A DNA stretch of 5,312 nucleotides, taken from positions 1 through 5,312 of the forward strand of contig CACXFE010000032.1 in NCBI GenBank assembly GCA_902766855.1, given 5' to 3'. Positions 1 to 5,283 of the stretch are shown in pieces. Source of the stretch: Oscillospiraceae bacterium (GTDB lineage Bacteria > Bacillota > Clostridia > Oscillospirales > Acutalibacteraceae). The notes under the pieces were generated by a model, which saw nothing but the letters and a program-made list of their open reading frames with translations, was not told where the DNA came from and did not search any database. How positions within the stretch are numbered: the stretch's first letter is position 1; every line of letters starts with the position of its first letter. Made by a program: the position numbers and the translations under genes.

Positions 1-31
1 GTTTTTCCGACGCACTTGTCGCCGGAAAAAC
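1..31. repeat. Inverted repeat (hairpin) at window edge
   Basis: Positions 1-9 (GTTTTTCCG) are the exact reverse complement of 23-31 (CGGAAAAAC). A shorter inner pairing, CGAC at 8-11 with GTCG at 18-21, is possible. On the minus strand its stem overlaps the T-rich tail of the adjacent terminator, so it may be part of a tandem transcription-stop region. It lies at the window edge, so flanking context is missing. Confidence 0.4.
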
Positions 32-54
32 AAAAATGGCGCCGAAAACGGCGC
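26..54 (-). terminator. Intrinsic terminator for the SGNH hydrolase gene
   Basis: Read on the minus strand, the perfect 6-bp stem GCGCCG-TTTT-CGGCGC (39-54) is followed by CATTTTTGTTTTT, a classic GC-rich stem plus U-tract. It lies about 70 nt beyond the stop codon of the minus-strand gene ending at 127 and is the best candidate for ending that transcript. Confidence 0.7.
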
Positions 55-88
55 AAAGTGGTTGATTTTGGTTTTTCGACAGACTGAC

Positions 89-118
89 AACTCCCGGAAG
101 GATTCTTCCGGGAGTTTT
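89..118 (+). terminator. 12-bp hairpin terminator between convergent units
   Basis: A perfect 12-bp stem, AACTCCCGGAAG (89-100) with CTTCCGGGAGTT (105-116), closes a GATT loop. On the plus strand the T-run spans 115-118, so it suits a plus-strand transcript entering from left of the window. On the minus strand it sits about 10 nt past the SGNH gene stop but is followed only by TTGTCAG, a poor U-tract. It may act weakly in that direction, backed up by the hairpin at 39-54. Confidence 0.6.
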
Positions 119-126
119 GCGTGCCA

Positions 127-930
127 TCATACTTTGTCTAACCGGGTATCATAATCCGGGGTGCCGATCAATCCCACTTGATCAAACTCATCAGGGTATT
201 GCAGAATCAGGTGATCGAGATAGGCTTCGGTCATTCTCGCGGTCAGCACATAACCGGCGGGATTCATATGTCCGTACATAAAGAATTTTTTCTTGAACTC
301 GGCGTCATACACCGGGGCGTAACGGTAAAAGTCCAGCACAAAGGTGTGCGGATATAACGCGGCGATGCGGTGAAGCAATTCCGCGTGAGCCGCCCGAATA
401 GAATCCTCCGCATTGTTTTCGCGCGGCATGGTCATCAGAAAGAAGCGCGCATTCGGGCTGATGGCGCGGTACCGTTCGATGATTTGCGCGTAATATCCGG
501 CAAATGTGTCGGCGTTTTTTTCCGGCTCTCCCACATGAATATCTTCTACGCTCCCCACCGGCTGTTTTGCCCCGAACAGATCGTTTACCCCGAGGGCGAT
601 GATGTAGGCTTGCGCCGCTTTTTCCGGGTTCCATAGGTCGTTTTCATCCCCGAAACTGTCTAAATACCATTTGGCACTCATACCGCCGCGGGAAAAATTG
701 TAAACCCGGCTGCCTGTTCGGCGGGCAATATGCTGCCCCCAGGAGTATTCAAAAAGATCCAGATACTTTTTTTGGGGAGGCTCTTGCTGATCCTGCACTT
801 CAAATTCGCCGCTGGACAGGCTGTCACCGATGCAGGCGATCGTGCGGAAAATACCGCATAATCCCAGCGGCTCGGCAATACGATCCAACGGATTTTCGGT
901 CAAACAGGCAATGTGATTTCGATTTTGCAT
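127..930 (-). CDS. SGNH/GDSL-family hydrolase (esterase/lipase-like)
   Basis: This encodes a 267-residue protein of the SGNH/GDSL hydrolase family, serine enzymes that remove acyl or acetyl groups from esters such as carbohydrates or lipids. The substrate here is not evident. Block I is IGDSLSSGEF, with Gly35-Asp36-Ser37 and Ser37 as predicted nucleophile. The block II glycine is in FSRGG (82-83). Block III is GVND (114-117), with Asn116 for the oxyanion hole. Block V is GHMNPAGY, with catalytic His221. The usual Asp three residues before the His is Met218, so the acid residue is absent or lies elsewhere. There is no signal peptide or membrane segment, so it is probably cytoplasmic. An in-frame ATG at 951 adds seven residues, but AAAGGTG lies 5 nt before the ATG at 930, which is the better start. 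The gene is monocistronic, with its own consensus promoter and downstream hairpins. The family call is firm; the substrate is unknown. Confidence 0.9.
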   Translation of the reverse strand: MQNRNHIACLTENPLDRIAEPLGLCGIFRTIACIGDSLSSGEFEVQDQQEPPQKKYLDLFEYSWGQHIARRTGSRVYNFSRGGMSAKWYLDSFGDENDLWNPEKAAQAYIIALGVNDLFGAKQPVGSVEDIHVGEPEKNADTFAGYYAQIIERYRAISPNARFFLMTMPRENNAEDSIRAAHAELLHRIAALYPHTFVLDFYRYAPVYDAEFKKKFFMYGHMNPAGYVLTARMTEAYLDHLILQYPDEFDQVGLIGTPDYDTRLDKV

Positions 931-935
931 TTTTT

Positions 936-942
936 CACCTTT
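936..942 (-). promoter_or_regulatory. Ribosome binding site deciding the SGNH start
   Basis: Minus-strand AAAGGTG ends 5 nt before the ATG at 930. The alternative ATG at 951 has only A-rich sequence (CGCAAAAAA) before it. This selects the 267-residue form. Confidence 0.75.
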
Positions 943-963
943 CTTGGGCATTTTTTTGCGGGA

Positions 964-1000
964 AACGGTCTTTTGCCCATTATATCGTTATTTTACCGTT
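964..1000. repeat. Inverted repeat bracketing the -10 box (possible operator)
   Basis: AACGGT (964-969) and ACCGTT (995-1000) are exact reverse complements whose centres are 31 bp apart, close to three helical turns. The right arm lies in the promoter spacer and the left arm near or just past the transcription start. A bound dimer would block this promoter. Six-base arms can occur by chance, so this is a candidate only. Confidence 0.3.
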
Positions 1001-1007
1001 CTGTCAA
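979..1007 (-). promoter_or_regulatory. Perfect sigma-A promoter for the SGNH hydrolase gene
   Basis: On the minus strand TTGACA (1002-1007) and TATAAT (979-984) are separated by exactly 17 bp, a full consensus vegetative promoter. Transcription should start near 972, giving a leader of about 42 nt to the ATG at 930. A 6-bp inverted repeat (AACGGT at 964-969, ACCGTT at 995-1000) brackets the -10 box and may be an operator. Confidence 0.88.
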
Positions 1008-1060
1008 TGATTTTGCAGAAAGGATCGGCGAAGGAAAGCCTTTTCTTTTTTGAGATAATA

Positions 1061-1069
1061 TGGTATAAT
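1061..1069 (+). promoter_or_regulatory. Extended -10 promoter for the rhodanese gene
   Basis: TGGTATAAT is a perfect TGn-extended -10 box. The -35 region at optimal spacing (1041-1046, TTTTCT) is poor, which extended -10 promoters tolerate. Transcription should start near 1076, about 60 nt before the GTG start at 1137. The box overlaps an ATG at 1068-1070, which therefore lies upstream of the predicted transcript. The promoter is divergent from the SGNH promoter, with -10 boxes about 80 bp apart. Confidence 0.75.
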
Positions 1070-1120
1070 GACTTTAAAAAGTCCGGCGGACGCGGCATTT
1101 TCGATGAATCCCATACAGAG

Positions 1121-1125
1121 AGGAG
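1121..1125 (+). promoter_or_regulatory. Ribosome binding site for the GTG start at 1137
   Basis: AGGAG, within a longer purine run AGAGAGGAG (1117-1125), lies 11 nt before GTG at 1137. The spacing is slightly long but usable. No comparable site precedes the in-frame ATGs at 1068 or 1104. Confidence 0.6.
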
Positions 1126-1136
1126 CCTTTGCCAAA

Positions 1137-1970
1137 GTGAAAGGAACGATTATCAAATACGGTTTGCCCGCGCTTGTGGCTGTGGCGGTGATTGTCATTG
1201 TCGCAGTGCTTGGGATCCTGCATCAAAAAAAGCAAAATCCGGGCGAACAGAACAGGAACAAAAGGTATACCCCCATATCGCAGGAAGAAGCAAAAACGAT
1301 GATGGAGAAAGACGACGGGCACATCATTGTGGATGTGCGCCAGCTTGATGAATACGAGGGCGGGCATATCCCGGGGGCGATTTGTATTCCCAACGAAAGC
1401 ATTGGATCGGAGCGGCCGGAAGAACTGCCCGATCTTGATCAAATCATCCTGGTTTACTGCCGCAGCGGGCGCAGAAGCAAGGAGGCGGCGCAGAAGTTAT
1501 GTGCCATAGGATATACCAATATTTACGAATTCGGCGGCATTCTTGATTGGACAGGGGAGATTACAGTGGACAAGACGGTGAAAACGGAACGCGCAGTGCA
1601 GCCGCGCCCCGTACTGGTTGTGGAGGCAAACGGCAAGAAATTTTATGCGACGATCGAGGACAATTCCTCCGGCGAGGCGCTGATTGAAAAGTTGACCTCT
1701 GCCGCCATCACTCTCCAACTGCACGATTACGGCCATTTTGAAAAGGTGGGCGCTCTGCCGTGGGAACTTCCGCGCAATGATGAACAAATCACAACGGCAC
1801 CGGGTGATATTATTTTGTACCAAGGCAATCAAATCACCCTCTATTACGATAAAAACACATGGAGTTTTACCCGCCTGGGTAAAATCGGCAATGCAACGAG
1901 AGAGGAACTCCTTGCGGCGCTGGGCGACGGCGATGTGAGCGTGCGCTTTTCTCTTGAATGGAGTGAATGA
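1137..1970 (+). CDS. Membrane-anchored rhodanese fused to a cyclophilin-like domain
   Basis: From the GTG at 1137 this is a 277-residue, three-part protein. Residues 8-28 form one hydrophobic segment after a short Lys-containing N-terminus and act as a signal anchor; no lipobox cysteine is seen. Residues about 44-142 are a rhodanese domain, with DVRQLDEYEGGHIPGA and the active loop CRSGRRS. Cys108 is the expected persulfide-carrying residue for sulfur transfer or thiol redox chemistry. Residues about 157-277 resemble the cyclophilin-like fold family (Cyclophil_like2, TM1367 type): VEANGKKFYATIEDN, LPWELPR, APGDIILY, a basic patch and a LGKI turn. That family has no established function. Related anchored or lipoprotein rhodaneses in Clostridia are usually extracytoplasmic, but basic residues on both sides of the anchor leave topology open. 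The upstream ATG at 1068 overlaps the promoter and is rejected. The DUF1295 gene follows after 87 nt and may be co-transcribed. Confidence 0.85.
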   Translation: MKGTIIKYGLPALVAVAVIVIVAVLGILHQKKQNPGEQNRNKRYTPISQEEAKTMMEKDDGHIIVDVRQLDEYEGGHIPGAICIPNESIGSERPEELPDLDQIILVYCRSGRRSKEAAQKLCAIGYTNIYEFGGILDWTGEITVDKTVKTERAVQPRPVLVVEANGKKFYATIEDNSSGEALIEKLTSAAITLQLHDYGHFEKVGALPWELPRNDEQITTAPGDIILYQGNQITLYYDKNTWSFTRLGKIGNATREELLAALGDGDVSVRFSLEWSE

Positions 1971-2041
1971 CGCGGCGTTGTTTTGGCAGGGTGAATTTTT
2001 TCGATCATGCCGCGGGATGTCAAAGATCAAAAAAGCGAAAG

Positions 2042-2048
2042 AAAAGGA
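2042..2048 (+). promoter_or_regulatory. Ribosome binding site for the start at 2058
   Basis: AAAAGGA ends 9 nt before ATG at 2058. The upstream in-frame ATG at 2007 has only a distant AGGGTGA (about 13 nt away), and its extra 17 residues are polar and unlike a membrane-protein N-terminus. Confidence 0.65.
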
Positions 2049-2057
2049 ATTACAAAG

Positions 2058-3011
2058 ATGAAAAAAAGAATCGGTACCGTAGTATCAGGTGGTGTGGTGT
2101 TGGCTTTGATCGTTTTCAATATTGTGTTGAGCGATCACAGCATGACCGAGGCGCAGCGAGCGACGCTTTCCGTTTTGCTGATCGTTTGCGGGTGCAGCAT
2201 CGTATATTGCTTTACGGTGGGGGAAATCGCGCGCAACTATTCTCAAATGGATAAACTTTGGAGTTTGCTTCCCATCGCATACACCTGGATCATTGCCGTA
2301 CGAGGCGGGATGAACGCGCGGCTGGTCGCCTATGCCTTGATCGTGACGGCGTGGGGCGTGCGCCTGACCGTCAATTTCGCCCGGAAAGGGGCGTATCGCC
2401 TGAAATTCTGGACGGGGAACGAGGATTACCGTTGGTCGATCGTCAAGCAAAATCCGATCTTCAAGCACGGGTTTGTCTGGATGCTTTTTGATCTGCTTTT
2501 TATCAGCCTTTATCAAAATCTGCTTGTTCTTGCGATCTGCCTTCCCGCGCTTGCGTGCGTCGGATCTTCCGCCCCACTGGGGATTTTTGACCTGCTTGCC
2601 GCGGTTTTGGCTGTGCTCTTTTTGGTATTGGAAACGGTATCCGATGAATATCAGTGGAAATTCTATCAAACCAAAAAGCAACTGCTGGCGGAAGGCAAAG
2701 CGCCGGAAGAACTCCCTTCGCCGTATCATCTCGGATTCAATACCCGCGGCCCGTGGGGATATATGCGCCACCCGAATTATCTCGGTGAGCAGGGGATATG
2801 GATCAGCCTGACTCTTTTCGTGATCGGCGCAGGCGCGGCAAGCCACGGGGTTTTTCATCTGTCCGCGGTGGGGCCGCTGCTTTTGATTCTGTTGTTCATG
2901 GGGAGTTCCGCCCTGGGGGAGAGTATTTCGGCCGGCAAATATCCGAAATACCGGGACTATACGGAGCAGGTTTTCAAATATCTCCCGTTCAGGCGGTACC
3001 GGGAAAAATAA
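2058..3011 (+). CDS. DUF1295 membrane protein (steroid 5-alpha-reductase fold)
   Basis: From ATG 2058 this is a 317-residue polytopic inner-membrane protein with about eight hydrophobic segments, roughly at 7-24, 35-54, 69-82, 88-104, 139-166, 174-193, 246-262 and 268-284. Family hallmarks are WGVRLTVNFARKG (99-111) followed by EDYRW (122-126), DEYQWKFYQTKK, and the C-terminal GYMRHPNYLGEQ (motif RHPNYLGE at 237-244) and GKYPKYRDY (motif ending about 301). These match the DUF1295 (PF06966) family, relatives of 3-oxo-5-alpha-steroid reductases and isoprenylcysteine methyltransferases, in which the C-terminal motif contributes to cofactor binding. The bacterial substrate is generally unknown, so I assign no reaction. 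No promoter is evident in the 87-nt gap after the rhodanese gene, which suggests read-through from 1061. A 9-bp hairpin follows the stop. The length is normal for the family. Confidence 0.88.
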   Translation: MKKRIGTVVSGGVVLALIVFNIVLSDHSMTEAQRATLSVLLIVCGCSIVYCFTVGEIARNYSQMDKLWSLLPIAYTWIIAVRGGMNARLVAYALIVTAWGVRLTVNFARKGAYRLKFWTGNEDYRWSIVKQNPIFKHGFVWMLFDLLFISLYQNLLVLAICLPALACVGSSAPLGIFDLLAAVLAVLFLVLETVSDEYQWKFYQTKKQLLAEGKAPEELPSPYHLGFNTRGPWGYMRHPNYLGEQGIWISLTLFVIGAGAASHGVFHLSAVGPLLLILLFMGSSALGESISAGKYPKYRDYTEQVFKYLPFRRYREK

Positions 3012-3026
3012 ACACGGGGGTTACGC

Positions 3027-3075
3027 AAAAAAAGTGAAATATCCGGAATGGATTTATGGCCGGATATTCGTTTAT
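3027..3075 (+). terminator. Hairpin after the DUF1295 gene, weak terminator
   Basis: AATATCCGG (3038-3046) pairs perfectly with CCGGATATT (3060-3068) around a 13-nt loop, 26 nt after the stop at 3011. On the plus strand only CGTTTATAT follows, a weak U-tract. On the minus strand seven Ts (3027-3033) follow after 4 nt, so stopping antisense transcription is also possible. It is the only stem structure likely to separate this unit from the next. Confidence 0.45.
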
Positions 3076-3121
3076 ATCATCGGCGGAACAATTCATGGCT
3101 GCATACGATTCAAGACGAATT

Positions 3122-3145
3122 TGTTCCGTCACCGACGGTATAACA
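3122..3145 (+). promoter_or_regulatory. Possible promoter/operator of the FMN-protein operon
   Basis: CCGTC-ACC-GACGG (3126-3138) is a perfect 5-bp palindrome, extended by TGTT (3122-3125) and AACA (3142-3145) with a 3-nt asymmetry. TATAAC at 3139-3144 could be a -10 box, which a protein on the palindrome would cover. No convincing -35 is present at normal spacing, so the promoter call is weak. The downstream start is 3170. Confidence 0.3.
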
Positions 3146-3169
3146 TAAAACCGAAACGGAGAAAAAACT

Positions 3170-3646
3170 ATGTTCAGAAAAATGGCGCGATTGAAACAAC
3201 AACTGGATGAATCGGAGTGCATCGAACTGTTAAAAAAAGAAAAGCGCGGGGTTTTGTCGGTTTTAGGGGACGGCGGCTATCCATACGGGATGCCGCTCAA
3301 TCACTTTTATCATGAGGAAGACGGCAAAATCTATTTTCACAGCGGCAAACACGGGCATAAGATCGACGCCATCAAAGCACACGATCGGGTTTCTTTTTGT
3401 GTCTATGATGAGGGATATCGGGAAGAAGGCGATTGGGCGCTCCACATCAAAAGTGTGATCGTTTTCGGCAGGATCGAATTTGTGGAAGATCGCGCTAAAA
3501 TCGAAGATATAGCGGCAAAACTCAGCCGGAAATTTACCGATGATGAGGCGTATATCCGGCATGAGATTAAGCATTCCGGCCCGGCTACGCTGATGTTTGC
3601 GCTGGTGCCGGAGCATCTGACCGGGAAAATCGTCGAAGAATCATAA
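3170..3646 (+). CDS. Pyridoxamine 5'-phosphate oxidase-like FMN-binding protein
   Basis: This encodes a 158-residue soluble protein of the pyridoxamine 5'-phosphate oxidase-like split-barrel superfamily, close to the NimA (5-nitroimidazole resistance-like) group common in Clostridia. Visible family segments are RGVLSVLGDGGYPYGMPLNH (27-45), DGKIYFHSGKHGHKIDAIKAHDRVSFCVYD (about 51-80, phosphate/flavin-binding barrel strands), IKSVIVFGRIEFVED and the C-terminal LVPEHLTGK. Members typically bind FMN, heme or F420. FMN is likely here, and the role could be flavin-dependent reduction of small molecules. It is not expected to be a true vitamin B6 synthesis enzyme, since the length and motifs differ from PdxH. 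The start has GGAG at 3158-3161, 8 nt upstream. The hydrolase gene follows after 71 nt with no intervening terminator, suggesting an operon. The family is well supported; cofactor and substrate are inferred. Confidence 0.9.
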   Translation: MFRKMARLKQQLDESECIELLKKEKRGVLSVLGDGGYPYGMPLNHFYHEEDGKIYFHSGKHGHKIDAIKAHDRVSFCVYDEGYREEGDWALHIKSVIVFGRIEFVEDRAKIEDIAAKLSRKFTDDEAYIRHEIKHSGPATLMFALVPEHLTGKIVEES

Positions 3647-3717
3647 GCGCGGGGCGTCAAAACGGGCTCGGGTGATCCGGGCGGAAAGCGGGATCCCCGG
3701 CAGGAAGGAAAGAACGG

Positions 3718-4344
3718 ATGCGTGTATATGAATATGGGAAACCGGCGGCGCCTGTTGTTTTGATCCAGCCGGTGGAGGAGCATGACCTCAAAGAAATCGG
3801 GCAGGAAGTTGCGCTGATCGAGCGGTTATCCGGCGAAGATTTTCGCCTGATCGCCGTGCAGGTTGATCACTGGAACGCGGATCTGTCCCCTTGGGAGGCG
3901 CCCGCCGTTTTCGGAAAGGAAGGCTTTGCCGGCGGGGCGGAAAAAACCTTTGCCGAAGTAACACGCTTTTGCACGGAAGAAGAAAAAACTTATTATATCG
4001 GCGGGTATTCCTTGGCGGGGCTGTTCGCATTATGGGCGGCGTGCCGCGCGGAGGTTTTTAAAGGGGTTGCCGCGGCGTCGCCTTCGGTTTGGTTTCCGGG
4101 GTTTGCGGAGGATATGCGAGAGCATGGGATAAAGAGCCGCGCTGTTTATCTCAGCCTCGGGGATCGGGAGGAGAAAACCCGAAACCCCGTAATGGCCTCG
4201 GTGGGAGAAAAAATCCGTGAAATCGAGGGGTTGCTTCACAAACAAGGCGTGGACTGCGTGTTGGAATGGAACCCGGGAAATCATTTTCAGGATGCCGCCC
4301 TGCGAACGGCCAAAGCCTTCGCGTGGGTGATGAAAAAAAGGTAA
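3718..4344 (+). CDS. Alpha/beta-hydrolase-fold esterase-like protein
   Basis: This encodes a 208-residue soluble protein of the alpha/beta hydrolase superfamily, resembling small putative esterases related to esterase D. It opens with a strand, PVVLIQPVEEHDL (12-24). The nucleophile elbow is IGGYSLAG, with predicted Ser98. The fifth elbow position is Ala100, giving GxSxA instead of GxSxG, as some family members have. AAASPSVWFPGF (118-129) follows the elbow. Asp149 in LSLGDREE is the probable acid, and His189 in NPGNHF the catalytic base, so the triad looks complete. There is no signal peptide. AGGAAGGA at 3702-3709, 8 nt before the ATG, supports the start. It is probably translated from the same mRNA as the FMN protein, and an intrinsic terminator follows 12 nt after the stop. 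The natural substrate (ester, thioester or peptide) cannot be read from the sequence. Confidence 0.85.
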   Translation: MRVYEYGKPAAPVVLIQPVEEHDLKEIGQEVALIERLSGEDFRLIAVQVDHWNADLSPWEAPAVFGKEGFAGGAEKTFAEVTRFCTEEEKTYYIGGYSLAGLFALWAACRAEVFKGVAAASPSVWFPGFAEDMREHGIKSRAVYLSLGDREEKTRNPVMASVGEKIREIEGLLHKQGVDCVLEWNPGNHFQDAALRTAKAFAWVMKKR

Positions 4345-4356
4345 ATAGAATATTGC

Positions 4357-4390
4357 AAAACCCGCAAACAGAAATGTTTACGGTTTTTTT
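4357..4390. terminator. Bidirectional intrinsic terminator shared by convergent genes
   Basis: The stem CCGCAAACA (4362-4370) and TGTTTACGG (4375-4383) closes a GAAA loop, with one C-A mismatch on the plus strand. It is followed by seven Ts (4384-4390) and preceded by AAAA (4357-4360), so it ends the plus-strand hydrolase operon. Read on the minus strand the mismatch becomes a U-G wobble, so all nine pairs form, and GTTTTGC follows, ending the AraC gene transcript too. The AraC stop codon (4389-4391) overlaps the T-run. Confidence 0.85.
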
Positions 4391-5231
4391 ACGAATCACG
4401 GGGAATTTTGCGGTAACTCTTCGGCGACTTACCGTAAGTTTTTTTAAAAACTCTGCTGAAATAATTATAATCGTTAAACCCCACGGCGGAAGCCACGCGG
4501 GATACCGGGAAATCGGTTGTTTTTAAAAGTTTTTTGGCGCGATGCATCCGCCTTCGCAGAATATATCCGGCAATGCCTGTTTGCAACTCGCTTCGGAAGA
4601 TTTCATACAGTTTTGTCCGGCTGATTTGCAATTCCTCACACAGGGAAGAAATGGAAATATCTTCCCCGAGATGTGCTTCAATATAAACTTTGGCGGCTTC
4701 TATGATACGGTTGTTTTCGGGCGTGATCAGTTCTTTATACAGAATATAGCAGGTGCAGGCTTCCATGATTTTGGCGGCGGAATCAATTTCCGCGGCGCTT
4801 TTATAGGTGATTTGATCAATGCTTTGCCGCAACGCTTTTCCATCAAACGAATATCGCTCGGTCAAAACGGAAGCACGCCGATATAGCCATTCTTTATCCG
4901 AACGGTCGGTGATCTGCCCGAACATGAGATACCCGATGATTTTTTCGTTCTCGTGGAGCGGCATCACCGCTTCTACCAGCCCGGCGTGGCATTTGTATAA
5001 AACCAGCGCGTTTTTTTGCTCGCAAATTTTAAATGAATGCCGGTCGGCATAGTTGCACTTTCTTCTGGTTTGCTTGCAGCCTTTCATCAGCATGCAGAAC
5101 GCGCAACTTTCTTTGGGATAGGAAATCACCTCGTGAAATTCCGTATCAAACAGAACAAAGCGTATGCCGGTAAGCGTGTAAAAGGATTTCATGAGTTCTT
5201 CAATCTTTTCAATATCAAACCGCAATGTCAT
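4389..5231 (-). CDS. AraC-family regulator with PocR sensor domain
   Basis: From the ATG at 5231 this is a 280-residue one-component transcription regulator. Residues about 5-165 match the PocR ligand-sensing domain: FYTLTGIRFVLFD, a cysteine series (Cys43, Cys46, Cys52, Cys59, Cys70, Cys81), YKCHAGLVEAVMPL and IIGYLMFGQITD. PocR domains are PAS-like and thought to bind small hydrocarbon-type molecules, as in PocR control of propanediol use and cobalamin synthesis. Residues about 176-277 are the AraC DNA-binding domain, with helix-turn-helix one at ISSLCEELQISRTKLYEIFR and two at VSRVASAVGFNDYNYFSRVF, ending in GKSPKSYR. A longer frame starts at 5285, but that ATG belongs to the TATAAT promoter, while CCTCC on the plus strand (GGAGG, 5242-5246) sits 10 nt before 5231. 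No propanediol, ethanolamine or cobalamin genes are in the window, so its target lies elsewhere or is one of the adjacent operons. Confidence 0.9.
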   Translation of the reverse strand: MTLRFDIEKIEELMKSFYTLTGIRFVLFDTEFHEVISYPKESCAFCMLMKGCKQTRRKCNYADRHSFKICEQKNALVLYKCHAGLVEAVMPLHENEKIIGYLMFGQITDRSDKEWLYRRASVLTERYSFDGKALRQSIDQITYKSAAEIDSAAKIMEACTCYILYKELITPENNRIIEAAKVYIEAHLGEDISISSLCEELQISRTKLYEIFRSELQTGIAGYILRRRMHRAKKLLKTTDFPVSRVASAVGFNDYNYFSRVFKKTYGKSPKSYRKIPRDS

Positions 5232-5241
5232 AAAATCCGAA

Positions 5242-5246
5242 CCTCC
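5242..5246 (-). promoter_or_regulatory. Ribosome binding site deciding the AraC start
   Basis: Minus-strand GGAGG lies 10 nt upstream of the ATG at 5231. No such site precedes the ATG at 5285, which is inside the promoter. Confidence 0.8.
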
Positions 5247-5283
5247 GAACAAATTTACTATTTTTTGTATGATATTGACTTTC

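Larger units (their letters stand above)
3012..3169. other. 158-nt intergenic region without a gene
   Basis: The region holds the hairpin at 3038-3068, an imperfect palindrome at 3122-3145 and a possible -10 box at 3139-3144. I see no reading frame with a ribosome binding site, no tRNA-like fold and no riboswitch that I recognise. Confidence 0.6.

Noticed and set aside
931..951. ATG at 951 as start of the SGNH hydrolase
   Set aside because: It has no ribosome binding site, whereas AAAGGTG directly precedes the ATG at 930.
1018..1051. Terminator-like AAGG-AAAG-CCTT plus T-run between the divergent promoters
   Set aside because: The stem is only 4-5 bp and no plus-strand gene ends before it. 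The T-rich stretch is more likely just A/T-rich sequence upstream of the extended -10 promoter.
944..1348. Plus-strand frame spanning the divergent promoter region
   Set aside because: It crosses both promoters, overlaps the rhodanese gene in another frame and has no ribosome binding site.
1971..2014. CGCGGC/GCCGCG inverted repeat after the rhodanese gene as a terminator
   Set aside because: The arms are 6 bp with a 32-nt loop and no T-run after the second arm.
2007..2057. ATG at 2007 as start of the DUF1295 protein
   Set aside because: The ribosome binding site is too distant and the added 17 residues are polar. AAAAGGA before 2058 and an MKKR start running into the first membrane segment fit better.
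2085..2858. Long antisense open frame opposite the DUF1295 gene
   Set aside because: Its translation is rich in Arg, His and Gln and resembles no family. The plus-strand frame has clear family motifs and membrane segments.
3677..3700. CCGGG/CCCGG stem before the hydrolase gene as terminator or operator
   Set aside because: The stem is 5 bp with no T-run. It does not interrupt the probable operon.
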